Shown here: piece after piece, positions 26,780-34,897 of the stretch
Numbering within the stretch: the stretch's first letter is position 1
How the letters are laid out: each line of letters begins with the position of its first letter
From: Arthrobacter sp. MSA 4-2
Lineage (GTDB): Bacteria; Actinomycetota; Actinomycetes; Actinomycetales; Micrococcaceae
Reading direction: 5' to 3'
Length of the DNA stretch: 64,000 nucleotides
Assembly: GCF_016405885.1 (NCBI RefSeq)
Contig: NZ_JAEKGC010000002.1
Location: 62,001-126,000 of the forward strand
Program-made: the position numbers and the translations under genes
The notes under the pieces: generated by a model
The model's database searches: none
What the model was told of the DNA's origin: nothing
The model's input: only the letters and a program-made list of their open reading frames with translations

Positions 26780-27188
26780 GGGGCGTTAGCCGGCAGCCGG
26801 CCGGGCACCAATACGGGCAGGATGAAGCGCCTGAACATTCATGAGATTGAGACCTTTTCGCACGCGCTGCGGACCGCAGCTTCTCGGATTGCCAGGTCCG
26901 CCCCACCCCAGCGGTGCGGCGGGTACTTCCTTCCCGGCCTGCTCACGGTACCGAACTGCATCCCATTCCGCCACACAGCCACGGCAAAGCGGGCCGCGGC
27001 TACCCGCCGACGGGCGGTTGGCCCGACGTCGGGTCCCTCCGCCGGTGTGCCGGAGGCGGTCCGGGAAGGACCCAGCCGGCCGCGGAGCTGCACCCTCCGA
27101 CGCGCGGACCGGGCAGAATTGGAGAAACCGACCTATCGTGCAGACCCGCGGTTCCCACGTGCGGGTGCGCGGCCGAAAGGAGAACTCC
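26780..27188. other. Divergent promoter region without a supported gene
   Basis: The region lies between the GT2 gene and the nucleotidyltransferase-like gene. Open frames cross it, but they are Arg/Pro-rich artefacts of high GC without ribosome sites. It probably carries promoters for both flanking genes; I could not assign boxes with confidence. Confidence 0.4.
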
Positions 27189-27656
27189 GTGACCCGCTGG
27201 CAACTCACCACACCGGAAACCGTCGACCAGGCGGTCGCCGCGCTCGCCGAGGAGCGCAGGAAGCTGATCGCCGAAGGAGTGCCGGGCGACCTGCTCCTTA
27301 CCGGCGGGAGCAGCCTGGCGGGCCTCCTCACCAAAGGGGATATCGACCTTCACCTCCGGGTCACGGCGGACGACTTCCCAGTGGCGGTTTCCCGGCTTCC
27401 GGGCCTCTTCGCTGCTGCCCGGACGGAGATCTGGACCTCCTGGTTCGCCGTCTTCGAAAGGGCCTCGACCCCTCCGGTCGGTGTGGCGGTCACCGTGGTC
27501 GGTTCCGAACACGACCTGAGGTTCGTCCGGTCCTGGGAACGGATGGGACAGAGCGCCGCTGCGCGGGAGCAGTACAACCACCTGAAGCGGACCAGCACGG
27601 ACGTCGAAGCGGACAAATCGCGGTTCTTCGACAACATCACGGCCGCGGCGCTGTAA
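27189..27656 (+). CDS. Nucleotidyltransferase-superfamily protein of the GrpB type
   Basis: The 155-residue product begins at a GTG with AGGAG suitably placed. It contains LLLTGGSSLAGLLTKGDIDLH, the GS-x-D-x-D-like nucleotide/metal site, a helical middle, and a C-terminal KRTSTDVEADKSRFFDNI as in GrpB-like proteins. Biochemical function is not established for that family. Confidence 0.7.
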   Translation: MTRWQLTTPETVDQAVAALAEERRKLIAEGVPGDLLLTGGSSLAGLLTKGDIDLHLRVTADDFPVAVSRLPGLFAAARTEIWTSWFAVFERASTPPVGVAVTVVGSEHDLRFVRSWERMGQSAAAREQYNHLKRTSTDVEADKSRFFDNITAAAL

Positions 27657-27672
27657 ACACGCCGCCACGTTG

Positions 27673-28053
27673 TCATGACCAGGTGCGGGACAGGGCACCG
27701 AATATCTGCTCGTCGCTGTGGACCGGAATGACGCACAGCAGGTGGCCGCCGGGGGCGCGGAGGGTGTGGCACCCCTGCCAGCTCGAGACCTCCACGGCGC
27801 CCAAAGCGGTCAACCGGGCCACCTCCGCCTGGACGTCATCCGTCTCAATGTCCACGTGGTAGCGGACGGAGTCCTCGACCGACTGCACCGCGACGACAAG
27901 GTTCGGCACACAGTCCTGCAGGGTTCGAAACTGCGGTTCCCCGGGCGGACTCTGGGCCGGCACCCCAAGCGCGCTTGACCAGAAGCTCGCGCTCGCATCG
28001 GCCTGATCGGACGGGGCGTCGATCAGGATTGTGGACAGGCGGCTGCGGTGCAT
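27673..28053 (-). CDS. VOC-family protein
   Basis: The 126-residue product is a single glyoxalase-fold module. It has DASASFWSSALGVPAQSPPG near the start, SVRYHVDIETDDVQAEVARL in the middle and APGGHLLCVIPV at the end. The metal and substrate are not predictable. GGAG precedes the ATG at 28053, making the longer frame unlikely. It converges on the GrpB-like gene. Confidence 0.82.
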   Translation of the reverse strand: MHRSRLSTILIDAPSDQADASASFWSSALGVPAQSPPGEPQFRTLQDCVPNLVVAVQSVEDSVRYHVDIETDDVQAEVARLTALGAVEVSSWQGCHTLRAPGGHLLCVIPVHSDEQIFGALSRTWS

Positions 28054-28290
28054 GGGGGCTCCTCGTTCTCGACTGCGCGGTTCAACGCCTTCGAGCACAC
28101 AGCTACCTCCGTGCCGATGTCCGTCGAACTGCCTCCCGGGGGATTATTCTGGTGACTTCCTCATCTTCGCGCTTGGTGGGCTCCGGGCCAACCCCTGCTG
28201 GCCGTGTCGGGGAGCGGGCAGGTCCGGCGCGGAACGCGGTGAACGGCCGTTGCGGCCATCCTCCGTGGTCCGTGCCGGCGCCGGGCTATC

Positions 28291-28527
28291 TCAGCCTTCG
28301 GGCAGCGATGCGAAGGCCTTCTTGGTGTTGCGGTACCACCCCATCCCCTTGACCGGATTCCTCCACCGCCCCTTCATCGCTTCGTGGGCCTCCTGGTGGG
28401 TGGAGTCGCCGGACTTCACGGCGTCGCGGAGGTGCCGGTCCTGGGCCTGGATGACGTCGTCGGCGGTGTCTCCGCTCAGCGCCAGGTCACAGGGGCCGCC
28501 GAGTTGCTTGCAGGTCATGGTTTTCAT
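28291..28527 (-). CDS. DUF1059 domain protein
   Basis: The 78-residue product carries the DUF1059 pattern: MTCKQLGGPCDLALSGDTAD with two cysteines, then DRHLRDAVKSGD and EAHEAMKGRW. AAGGA precedes the ATG. The family occurs as small soluble proteins in actinobacteria and archaea and its function is unknown; the conserved cysteines and acidic pattern could bind a metal. Confidence 0.85.
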   Translation of the reverse strand: MKTMTCKQLGGPCDLALSGDTADDVIQAQDRHLRDAVKSGDSTHQEAHEAMKGRWRNPVKGMGWYRNTKKAFASLPEG

Positions 28528-28647
28528 CGCGGGTTCCTTCTTCTTCTATCGATTGGATCCGGGACCGCATCGCGAGTCCTATTCCTATGACGGATGCCGC
28601 GCCGCAGATGTGACCACCGGGCACTGGAAGTTCGGGAAGCCTGCGGA

Positions 28648-29487
28648 TTACCTGCGTGCGGCAGCCTCCCGCCGCGTCAGGGATGCCAGCACGTCCGGCT
28701 GCGCGCGGAAGGTGATCGCCTGCACAACCCCGTTCGCGATGGTGAAATCGAACACCACGCGGGCCTGACCGCGGTGGAACCAGGCCGCGCTGGGACGATC
28801 TCCCAGGAAGACCGGCAGGGCGGCTTTGGCCGCGCCGTCGAACATCGCGGCGACCTCATCCCGGCCCTCAAGCCGGTGGGGAGTACCCGCCGCGATGGCC
28901 TCGGCGTCGGCGGTGACCAGGACGTCGGGCGCCAGCAGGTGGACAAGGCGCGCGAAGTTGCCGCCCCTGGCGGCGGACAGGAAGGCATCGACCACTTCCC
29001 AGTCGGCCGGCGTCCCCTGCGGCGCCACCGCCGACACTTTCGACCGCGCCCGTGAGGCCAGCTTGCGGGCGGCCATCGATGAGACATCGAGGACGGACGC
29101 GATGGTGTGGAAGTCCACGCTGAAGGTGTCATGCAGCACGAACGCCACCCGCTCCGCAGGGGATAAGCGCTCGAGGACGACCTGCAGCGCGACTCCGACC
29201 GAATCGGCCAGCACCACCCGGTCCGCCGGGTCCGGTGCGAACTGCGCCTCGGGCAGCTCCATCGGTTCAGTGGGCTCGGGAACCTTGGCGCGGAGACGGT
29301 CCAGGCACAGCCGTGTCGTCACGACGGTGAGCCAGGCGGGCACGCTGGCGATTTCGGCCCCCGTGCCGTCGAACCGCAGCCAGGCCTGCTGGACGATGTC
29401 CTCAGCCTCGGCTCGATCATCGAGCAGACCGGCAGCGATGCGGACGAGCCGGGGGCGCTCCGCCTCGAACTGCTCACTCGGGTCCAT
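28648..29487 (-). CDS. SigJ-like ECF sigma factor with C-terminal SnoaL/NTF2 domain
   Basis: The 279-residue protein has sigma region 2 (LVRIAAGLLDDRAEAEDIVQ, AWLRFDG), region 4 (LERLSPAERVAFVLHDTF, ASVLDVSSMAARKLASRARS) and an appended NTF2-like domain from about residue 165 (VDAFLSAARGGNFARLVHLL). This is the ECF41/SigJ layout, in which the extra domain tunes activity in place of an anti-sigma factor. The family's usual partner, a carboxymuconolactone decarboxylase or oxidoreductase, is not adjacent. The ATG at 29487 follows AGGGTGA. Confidence 0.88.
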   Translation of the reverse strand: MDPSEQFEAERPRLVRIAAGLLDDRAEAEDIVQQAWLRFDGTGAEIASVPAWLTVVTTRLCLDRLRAKVPEPTEPMELPEAQFAPDPADRVVLADSVGVALQVVLERLSPAERVAFVLHDTFSVDFHTIASVLDVSSMAARKLASRARSKVSAVAPQGTPADWEVVDAFLSAARGGNFARLVHLLAPDVLVTADAEAIAAGTPHRLEGRDEVAAMFDGAAKAALPVFLGDRPSAAWFHRGQARVVFDFTIANGVVQAITFRAQPDVLASLTRREAAARR

Positions 29488-29574
29488 GAGGTTCACCCTA
29501 TGCGGGTTCGCCGCGGAGGGAAACGACGGAAGGCAGCCGTTCAGCGCACCCGTATGGGGGTCGGTGCAGTGCGA

Positions 29575-30336
29575 TCAGCCGACCCTGCGTCGGTAGATCA
29601 CCGCCGAGCAGCCGTAGGCGACAACGAGGATTCCCACGCACCAGCCGACGGCAGCCCAGATGTCATCTCCGACGGGCTGCTGGGCGAAGAGGCCCCGAAT
29701 GGTATTGACGATCGAAGTAACCGGCTGATTCTCGGCGAACCAGCGCACCGGCCCGGGCATGGTCTCGGTAGGAACGAAGGCGGAGCTGATGAATGGCAGG
29801 AAGATGAGCGGATACGAGAATGCGCTTGCGCCGTCCACCGACTTCGCCGAGAGACCGGCCACCACTGCGATCCAGGTCAGTGCCAGCGTGAAGGCGGTCA
29901 GGATGCCGGTGACCGCAAGCCACGAGGAGACACCGGCCCCGGTGCGGAAACCCATCAGCAGCGCAACCCCCACAACGACGATGAGCGAGACCGCGTTGGC
30001 CACCAGCGAGGTGAGCACGTGCGCCCACAGCACGGACGACCGTGCGATGGGCATCGACTGGAACCGGTCGACGATGCCGCCCTTGAGGTCAAGGAACAAC
30101 CGGTAGGCGGTGTAGGCGATTCCTGAGGCCACGGTAATCAGCAGGATGCCGGGCAGCAGGTAGTTCACGTAGGACCCGGAGCCGGTGTCGATGGCGCCGC
30201 CGAAGACATACACGAACAAGAGCAGGAAGGCGATGGGCATGACAGCGGTGGTGATGATGGTGTCCGGGCTGCGCACGATGTGGCGCAGGGACCGTCCGGT
30301 CAGGACGGCGGTATCACCGAGAGCGCGGATGGTCAT
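29575..30336 (-). CDS. ABC-2 transporter permease (DrrB-like)
   Basis: The 253-residue, six-helix membrane protein has the ABC-2 permease pattern, including YVNYLLPGILLITVASGIAY and the GG-x-V-D-R-F segment DLKGGIVDRFQSMPIARSSV. It ends with PVRWFAENQPVTSIVNTIRG. Such permeases export antibiotics or lipids with a DrrA-like ATPase, whose gene overlaps this one by four bases. It is the last gene of the PadR-DUF1048-ATPase-permease operon. Confidence 0.9.
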   Translation of the reverse strand: MTIRALGDTAVLTGRSLRHIVRSPDTIITTAVMPIAFLLLFVYVFGGAIDTGSGSYVNYLLPGILLITVASGIAYTAYRLFLDLKGGIVDRFQSMPIARSSVLWAHVLTSLVANAVSLIVVVGVALLMGFRTGAGVSSWLAVTGILTAFTLALTWIAVVAGLSAKSVDGASAFSYPLIFLPFISSAFVPTETMPGPVRWFAENQPVTSIVNTIRGLFAQQPVGDDIWAAVGWCVGILVVAYGCSAVIYRRRVG

Positions 30337-31148
30337 CTTCTTTCCTTCCAGTCAGAGGCGGCGGCACCGTCCCGGGCAGCCTCGCGGCCGCCTCCCGCGG
30401 TGCCGATGATGGCCAGAAAAATCTCCTCGAGGCCCGGCTGCTTTTCGACGTACTCGACTGTGGCTGCGGGCATGAGCTGTTTCAGCTCAGCGAGGGTGCC
30501 GTTGGCGATGATGCGCCCCTCATGCAGGATGGCGATCCGGTCGGCGAGGTGTTCGGCCTCCTCCAGGTACTGGGTGGTGAGCAGGACAGTTGCGCCGCCC
30601 CGGGCCAAATCCTTCACTGTCCGCCACACCTCCATGCGCCCCTCGGGGTCGAGCCCTGTCGTTGGTTCGTCGAGGAACACCACCGGCGGGTTGCCGATCA
30701 GGCTCATCGCAACGTCAAGACGCCGCCGCATGCCTCCGGAATAGGTCGAGGCCCTGCGCCTCCCGGCGTCGGCGAGCGCGAACCGCGCAAGCAGCTCGTC
30801 GGCGATCCTGCCTGCGTTCTTGAGGTGCCGCAACCTGGCGACGAGCACCAGGTTCTCCCGACCGCTGAGAATCTCGTCAACGGCGGCAAACTGGCCGGTG
30901 AGGCTGATGACCTCCCGCACCTCGGCGGCTTGCGCGGCGACGTCGAAGCCGTGAACGGTGGCCGTGCCTGTATCCGCCGTCAACAGGGTTGAAAGGATTC
31001 TCACCGCGGTGGTCTTGCCCGCGCCGTTCGATCCGAGAAGAGCGAAAACACTCCCCCGCGGCACGTCGAGGTCGACCCCCCTCAGCACGTGCACGTCCCC
31101 GTACGCCTTCCGCAGACCGCGCACCCGGATGGCCGTCTCAGCCGTCAT
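30333..31148 (-). CDS. ABC transporter ATP-binding protein (DrrA-like)
   Basis: The 271-residue ATPase has Walker A GSNGAGKTTAVRILSTLL, the signature YSGGMRRRLDVAMSLIG and Walker B VVFLDEPTTGLDPEGR, with the H-loop replaced by LLTTQYLEEAEHLADRI (Gln, usual in the DrrA subfamily). The C-terminal extension matches drug-export ATPases. It overlaps the DUF1048 gene upstream and the permease gene downstream, so expression is coupled. Confidence 0.93.
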   Translation of the reverse strand: MTAETAIRVRGLRKAYGDVHVLRGVDLDVPRGSVFALLGSNGAGKTTAVRILSTLLTADTGTATVHGFDVAAQAAEVREVISLTGQFAAVDEILSGRENLVLVARLRHLKNAGRIADELLARFALADAGRRRASTYSGGMRRRLDVAMSLIGNPPVVFLDEPTTGLDPEGRMEVWRTVKDLARGGATVLLTTQYLEEAEHLADRIAILHEGRIIANGTLAELKQLMPAATVEYVEKQPGLEEIFLAIIGTAGGGREAARDGAAASDWKERR

Positions 31149-31506
31149 TGCGGTCCCGCTCCGCGTCGTCGATGGCCTTGGTCAGCCGCGCGCGTTCTTT
31201 ATCGATCCACTGCTTGCCGCTGTAGGCCTGGGCGAAGGTTTCGGCGAACTCGACCGGGTCCTCGCCCACGATGGTGCGCACCGCAGTGCCGTCCTCGGCG
31301 GCGCGTTCCCAGAGGTCGACGGAGTCGCCCATCATGGTCAGTAGAGTCTCGCCGTCCGTAGCGCCCCCGTAGTACATGAGGTACCGCTGCACGGCTTTCG
31401 CAACGGTGCCGTACGGCTCGGGCAGGGCCTCGATGCGCGCTCTGTACAGCTTGTACTGCTTCTTCTGCCCGAGCGAGCCGGTGACAGTCTCGATCCAGTT
31501 GTGCAT
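31138..31506 (-). CDS. DUF1048 domain protein
   Basis: The 122-residue helical protein starts MHNWIETVTGSLGQKKQYKL and includes YRARIEALPEPYGTVAKAVQ and DPVEFAETFAQAYSG. DUF1048 proteins commonly sit between a PadR regulator and an ABC exporter, as here, and are thought to take part in that regulation, but the role is not settled. GGAG precedes the ATG, which lies directly after the PadR stop codon. Confidence 0.85.
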   Translation of the reverse strand: MHNWIETVTGSLGQKKQYKLYRARIEALPEPYGTVAKAVQRYLMYYGGATDGETLLTMMGDSVDLWERAAEDGTAVRTIVGEDPVEFAETFAQAYSGKQWIDKERARLTKAIDDAERDRNDG

Positions 31507-31508
31507 AA

Positions 31509-31838
31509 TCACTTCTCTCCTTCGCGGAGCTGTTCGAGACGTTCGATGAGGAAGCTCCAGGTCCTCCAGAACTCGTTGAGATATTCCTGCCCTTGAGCGT
31601 TCAGGGAGTACACCTTGCGCGGAGGTCCCTTCTCCGAGGGGACTTTCTCCACATCGACAAGGTGCCGCTGTTCGATCCGCACCAGCAGCGCGTAAATGGT
31701 TCCTTCGGCGATATCGGTGAAGCCCTGGTCCCGCAGCCACGCCGTGATCTCGTACCCGTAGGCGGGCCGGGAGGAAAGCATCGCCAGCACTATCCCCTCG
31801 AGGACCCCCTTGAGCATCTCCGTCGTCTGCTTACCCAT
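31509..31838 (-). CDS. PadR-family transcriptional repressor
   Basis: The 109-residue product is a one-domain PadR winged helix: LEGIVLAMLSSRPAYGYEIT, the recognition segment IAEGTIYALLVRIEQRHLVD and the wing EKGPPRKVYSLNAQGQEYL. It leads the efflux operon and most likely represses it until a drug or lipid binds. GAGG precedes the ATG by six bases. A palindrome 31 bases upstream is the likely operator. Confidence 0.92.
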   Translation of the reverse strand: MGKQTTEMLKGVLEGIVLAMLSSRPAYGYEITAWLRDQGFTDIAEGTIYALLVRIEQRHLVDVEKVPSEKGPPRKVYSLNAQGQEYLNEFWRTWSFLIERLEQLREGEK

Positions 31839-31868
31839 AGGAAGCCTCACTTCGCTAATCATTGTTGC

Positions 31869-31884
31869 TAGGTACCGGTACATA
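31869..31884 (-). promoter_or_regulatory. Candidate PadR operator
   Basis: TAGGTACC/GGTACATA is a 16-base palindrome with one mismatch, ending 31 bases upstream of the padR start codon. A TACTAT sequence just beyond it on the minus strand could be the -10 box, so a bound repressor would block transcription of the operon. Autoregulation is typical for PadR proteins. Confidence 0.55.
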
Positions 31885-32048
31885 GTAACACTGGGTAGCC
31901 GGAATGCAACGGCCGGGCGCAATGGCCTGCACGCAGGGGGCCGAGTGGCGCAGCGGATCCTCCGGATCAAACCGCGACGGAATTCCCGCGGGGGTTGGAG
32001 CGATTCCGCGCAGGTACCGTTGCCGCGGCGGATTTGTAGACTGTGCCC

Positions 32049-32450
32049 ATGACGGCCCCGCAGATCTACCTCAGCTTCCCCGGCACCGCCCGTGACGCGC
32101 TGGGCTTCTACGCCGACGTTTTCGGCGGCACGCTCTCCCTTCACACCTTCGAGGACTTCGGCCGGACCGACGGACCTGCGGACGCGATAGCGCACGGAGT
32201 GCTCAGCGGCGTGGTCGATCTGGCCGGTTCCGATGCGGCGGCGGGCGAGAAGAGTGTTCGGTTCGAAGGCGTCATGCTCTCCTTGCTCGGCACGGCTGAA
32301 CCAGACACGCTCCACGGGTGGTTCGACCGGCTCGCTGTCGGCGGCGACGTCGTCGACCCGCTTTCGCCGAAGCCGTGGGGTGCCTCCGATGGTCAGGTCA
32401 TCGACCGTCATGGAGTCCACTGGCTGATCGGGTACGAACCCGGGCAGTAA
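32049..32450 (+). CDS. VOC-family protein (PhnB-like)
   Basis: The 133-residue product has the PhnB-type pattern: IYLSFPGTARDALGFYADVF near the start, then GGTLSLHTFEDFG, and the end DRHGVHWLIGYEPGQ. These proteins share the glyoxalase fold but often lack an assigned activity. The ATG at 32049 is preferred to the one two codons earlier. Confidence 0.85.
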   Translation: MTAPQIYLSFPGTARDALGFYADVFGGTLSLHTFEDFGRTDGPADAIAHGVLSGVVDLAGSDAAAGEKSVRFEGVMLSLLGTAEPDTLHGWFDRLAVGGDVVDPLSPKPWGASDGQVIDRHGVHWLIGYEPGQ

Positions 32451-32500
32451 GGGACTGGAATGGGTCCGGCCGTAGCTGGCCTGGGGCCTGTCGATCTCCT

Positions 32501-33373
32501 TCAGCTGTCCCCCCAGTGGGCGGGCATCTTCAGGTCGGCCGGGAGGCGGGTGGCCCGGCTGCCTCCCGCTGCGTCCAGTTGGGACTGGGTCAGGTACAGG
32601 GCCCGGGAGAGATCCGCGCCGTCGAGGCGGGCGTCGCGGAGATCGGCCCCAAGCAGGTCGACGCCGGAGAGGTCGCTGAACCGCAGGTCCGCCCCGATCA
32701 GGTACGCACCGCGGAGGTCCGCCCCGCACAGCCGCCTCGACCTGAGATTCCCGCCGATCAGGTCCGCGCCCGGCACCAGCGCGGCATCGAGATGCTCGCG
32801 GCCGGCTGCGGAGTAGGACATCCGCACTTCCTCACTGATCTCTATGAGGACCGCCCGGACACTGGCATGCACTTCCTCAACATCCAAACCCAGGAGCTGC
32901 TGCACCCCGCCGCCCATGGCCGCCTCGATTGTCGCCCCCAGCCGGCCCGCCCGATGCCGGGCCTCCGGGTCAAAGGTCCGGCCCTGGGCCTCCTCAAGGT
33001 ACCAAAGCATCTCGTGAAGCTGCCGCGCGGTCTTGAACGCGGCGAACATGTCCATCCCCGACTCCGGGTCCGCGGCCCAGCTGATTCCTCCGAACAGTCC
33101 CCGGGAGACGCGCTGGCCCGCCCCGAAGCAGTCAAAGACGGTGCAGCCGCGGAACCCACGCGGCCGGAGGGCCTCATGGATGGTGCAGGAGAAGTCGGAG
33201 GCGAGGTTCCGGCATGGCGTTCCGGCCGGCTTGTCGACGGCGAAATCTGCGGACCGCGAGAAACCAAGGGCGGTACAACAGAGGGCGAAGCAATTCGTGC
33301 AATCCGGACGCAGGGAGCGCCGGTCAAGGGGAGGCGGGGTGTCCGTGGTGGAGGACGTTGGTGCTGGGCGCAT
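32501..33373 (-). CDS. Pentapeptide-repeat protein with Cys-rich N-terminal domain
   Basis: The 290-residue protein has two parts. The first 75 or so residues contain a dense cysteine pattern (PDCTNCFALCCTALGF, PCRNL, FSCTIH, GCTVFDCFGAG) that resembles metal- or Fe-S-chelating CxxCxxCC proteins. A helical middle (ARQLHEMLWYLEEAQGR) follows. The last part is a right-handed pentapeptide helix: LDAALVPGADLIGGNLRSR, LCGADLRGAYLIGADLRFSD, LSGVDLLGADLRD. Pentapeptide proteins often mimic DNA or bind proteins such as gyrase; the role here is unknown. Confidence 0.82.
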   Translation of the reverse strand: MRPAPTSSTTDTPPPLDRRSLRPDCTNCFALCCTALGFSRSADFAVDKPAGTPCRNLASDFSCTIHEALRPRGFRGCTVFDCFGAGQRVSRGLFGGISWAADPESGMDMFAAFKTARQLHEMLWYLEEAQGRTFDPEARHRAGRLGATIEAAMGGGVQQLLGLDVEEVHASVRAVLIEISEEVRMSYSAAGREHLDAALVPGADLIGGNLRSRRLCGADLRGAYLIGADLRFSDLSGVDLLGADLRDARLDGADLSRALYLTQSQLDAAGGSRATRLPADLKMPAHWGDS

Positions 33374-33387
33374 GAGATTCTCCAGGG

Positions 33388-33582
33388 GTGACGTCGGTGA
33401 GGGGCCGGAGGCTCGGGGAACTCGCTGCGGAGCTCCCTTCCGGGACGCACGGAATCACCGCCCCTCCAGGGAGCGACAGGCGATCGCTTGAACTCTGGCT
33501 CACAGAGAAAATTGGAGTATCACTGCCGACAAAATACACCGACTCGGCGGGTACGTCACCGAGCACTACGTCACGCCGCTGA
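33388..33582 (+). other. Gap with a doubtful 64-codon frame
   Basis: A frame opens MTSVRGRRLGELAAELPSG and includes LELWLTEKIGVSLPTKYTD before losing coding character. An adjacent frame continues HRLGGYVTEHYVTPLIVVD to a stop near 33611. A frameshifted small gene is conceivable, but there is no ribosome site and no recognised family. Confidence 0.25.
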
Positions 33583-33688
33583 TTGTGGTGGACCGCGTAT
33601 CCCTCCCGTAGCGCCGGTGGCGGCGTCCTAAGGCGGGGCGACCCGCCCGGCGAAGGTGAAGCGCCGCAGTTCTGCGGGATCGGTTACA

Positions 33689-33706
33689 CGACCGACTGGT
33701 CGGTCG
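33689..33706 (+). promoter_or_regulatory. Perfect 18-bp palindrome, likely TetR operator
   Basis: CGACCGACTGGTCGGTCG is an 8-2-8 perfect palindrome of the ACCGAC/GTCGGT class commonly bound by TetR repressors. It ends 19 bases upstream of the TetR start codon, close to a TAGCAT box, which implies autoregulation of the TetR-GAP operon. Confidence 0.7.
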
Positions 33707-33725
33707 GTTGTGTTAGCATTCCTGC

Positions 33726-34235
33726 ATGAGCAATCGGGAACGCATCCTCCAGACCGCACGGAGGCTTGCCATCGAGGCCGGTTCCGTCCCGTCCCTCGGC
33801 GCAGTCGCCACGGCATCGGGAGTCTCCAAGGGCGGACTCATGCATCACTTCCGCTCAAGGGCCGCGCTCCTTGACGGCATCGCCGCCCAGGCCATCGAGG
33901 CGATGGACGAGGCACTGGCCGCCGCGGTCGAGCGCGGGAACGTGACCGAGACGTGGCTGCGCCTGTCCATGTCGCGGGAGGACGCCGACCTGTACCGGGC
34001 CCTGCTGGTGTCCTTCACCGACTCCGGCTCGACGACGGAGGCCCTGCTCAGGCGGTCGGCGGAAGCGACCCAGCGGTGGGAACGCCTGATCGCCGACGAG
34101 GTGGGCGACCCGGTGGCGGCGGCCGCCATCCGGCTCCTGGGGGACGGCATCGTCATGAACTCGGTGACCGGCGACCGGCTGCCGCCGCTGGAATCGGTGC
34201 TCGAGTGGTTGAAGCCGAGGACGGGCCGGAATTGA
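33726..34235 (+). CDS. TetR-family transcriptional regulator
   Basis: The 169-residue product has a compact TetR HTH (LGAVATASGVSKGGLMHHF, RSRAALLDGIAAQ) and a short helical ligand domain. It is followed, with a TTGA overlap, by a GAP-family membrane protein gene. An upstream perfect palindrome is the probable operator. It presumably controls the transporter in response to a ligand that the sequence does not reveal. Confidence 0.9.
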   Translation: MSNRERILQTARRLAIEAGSVPSLGAVATASGVSKGGLMHHFRSRAALLDGIAAQAIEAMDEALAAAVERGNVTETWLRLSMSREDADLYRALLVSFTDSGSTTEALLRRSAEATQRWERLIADEVGDPVAAAAIRLLGDGIVMNSVTGDRLPPLESVLEWLKPRTGRN

Positions 34236-34894
34236 GCGGGGGGCTGCTCGCCGCCATCGCTGGGCTCGCGATCGCGGATTCCTTCAATCCCGTCACGATC
34301 GTGGCGATCACCCTGATCCTGTTGACGGTGCGCATGCGGCCGCTGGCATCGGCCATCACCTTCGTCCTCGGTGCCATGAGCACCGTGGCCGTGCTGGGAG
34401 CCGTGATCTTCCTCGGCGCCGATGCGGCCGCGGGCATGGTGGGAGACGGCCTCGTCTGGCTGCGGCGGATCGTGTTCCTCATCGCCGCGGCCGCCCTCTT
34501 CACAGCCGGCATTCGACGGTTCAAGGACCGCTCGCGGAAGGGCGTCAACCTGCCGTCCTGGTTCGGTGTCGGGACTGCCTTCCCCCTCGGGGTGCTGATG
34601 ACCGGCGCTGACCTTCCCAACGCCTTCCCCTACTTCATCGCCATAGAACGGCTCATCGACGCCGACACCGGATTGACCGCGGGACTGCTGGTGCTCGCGG
34701 GATACTCGATCGTCTACTGCATTCCCTGCCTGATCCTCCTGGCGCTCGGCCTGGCGCACGGCGGAAAGGTCCGGGCCCGCCTCCAGTCCGTCTACGACCG
34801 TTTCTCCACGGGCACCCTCAAACGGTCGATCCCCGCGGCCCTTGCGCTCCTCCTCCTCGCCACCGGAGTCCTCGCCATCGCGCTGTGGCCTTGA
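34232..34894 (+). CDS. GAP/Sap-family (LysE-like) membrane protein
   Basis: The 220-residue protein has six hydrophobic helices, with the opening AAIAGLAIADSFNPVTIVAI characteristic of the GAP family, and the loop FGVGTAFPLGVLMTGADLPN. Related actinobacterial proteins help export or display cell-wall lipids, such as glycopeptidolipids. A TTG start at 34232 overlaps the TetR stop; no better start exists in frame. It forms an operon with the TetR gene and converges on the ABC-F gene. Confidence 0.82.
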   Translation: MSGGLLAAIAGLAIADSFNPVTIVAITLILLTVRMRPLASAITFVLGAMSTVAVLGAVIFLGADAAAGMVGDGLVWLRRIVFLIAAAALFTAGIRRFKDRSRKGVNLPSWFGVGTAFPLGVLMTGADLPNAFPYFIAIERLIDADTGLTAGLLVLAGYSIVYCIPCLILLALGLAHGGKVRARLQSVYDRFSTGTLKRSIPAALALLLLATGVLAIALWP

Positions 34895-34897
34895 GCG

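Noticed and set aside
26279-27862. 527-codon frame on the plus strand
   Set aside because: It is the complement of the GT2 gene joined to noise; composition is Arg/Gly/His-rich, and real genes on both strands explain the region.
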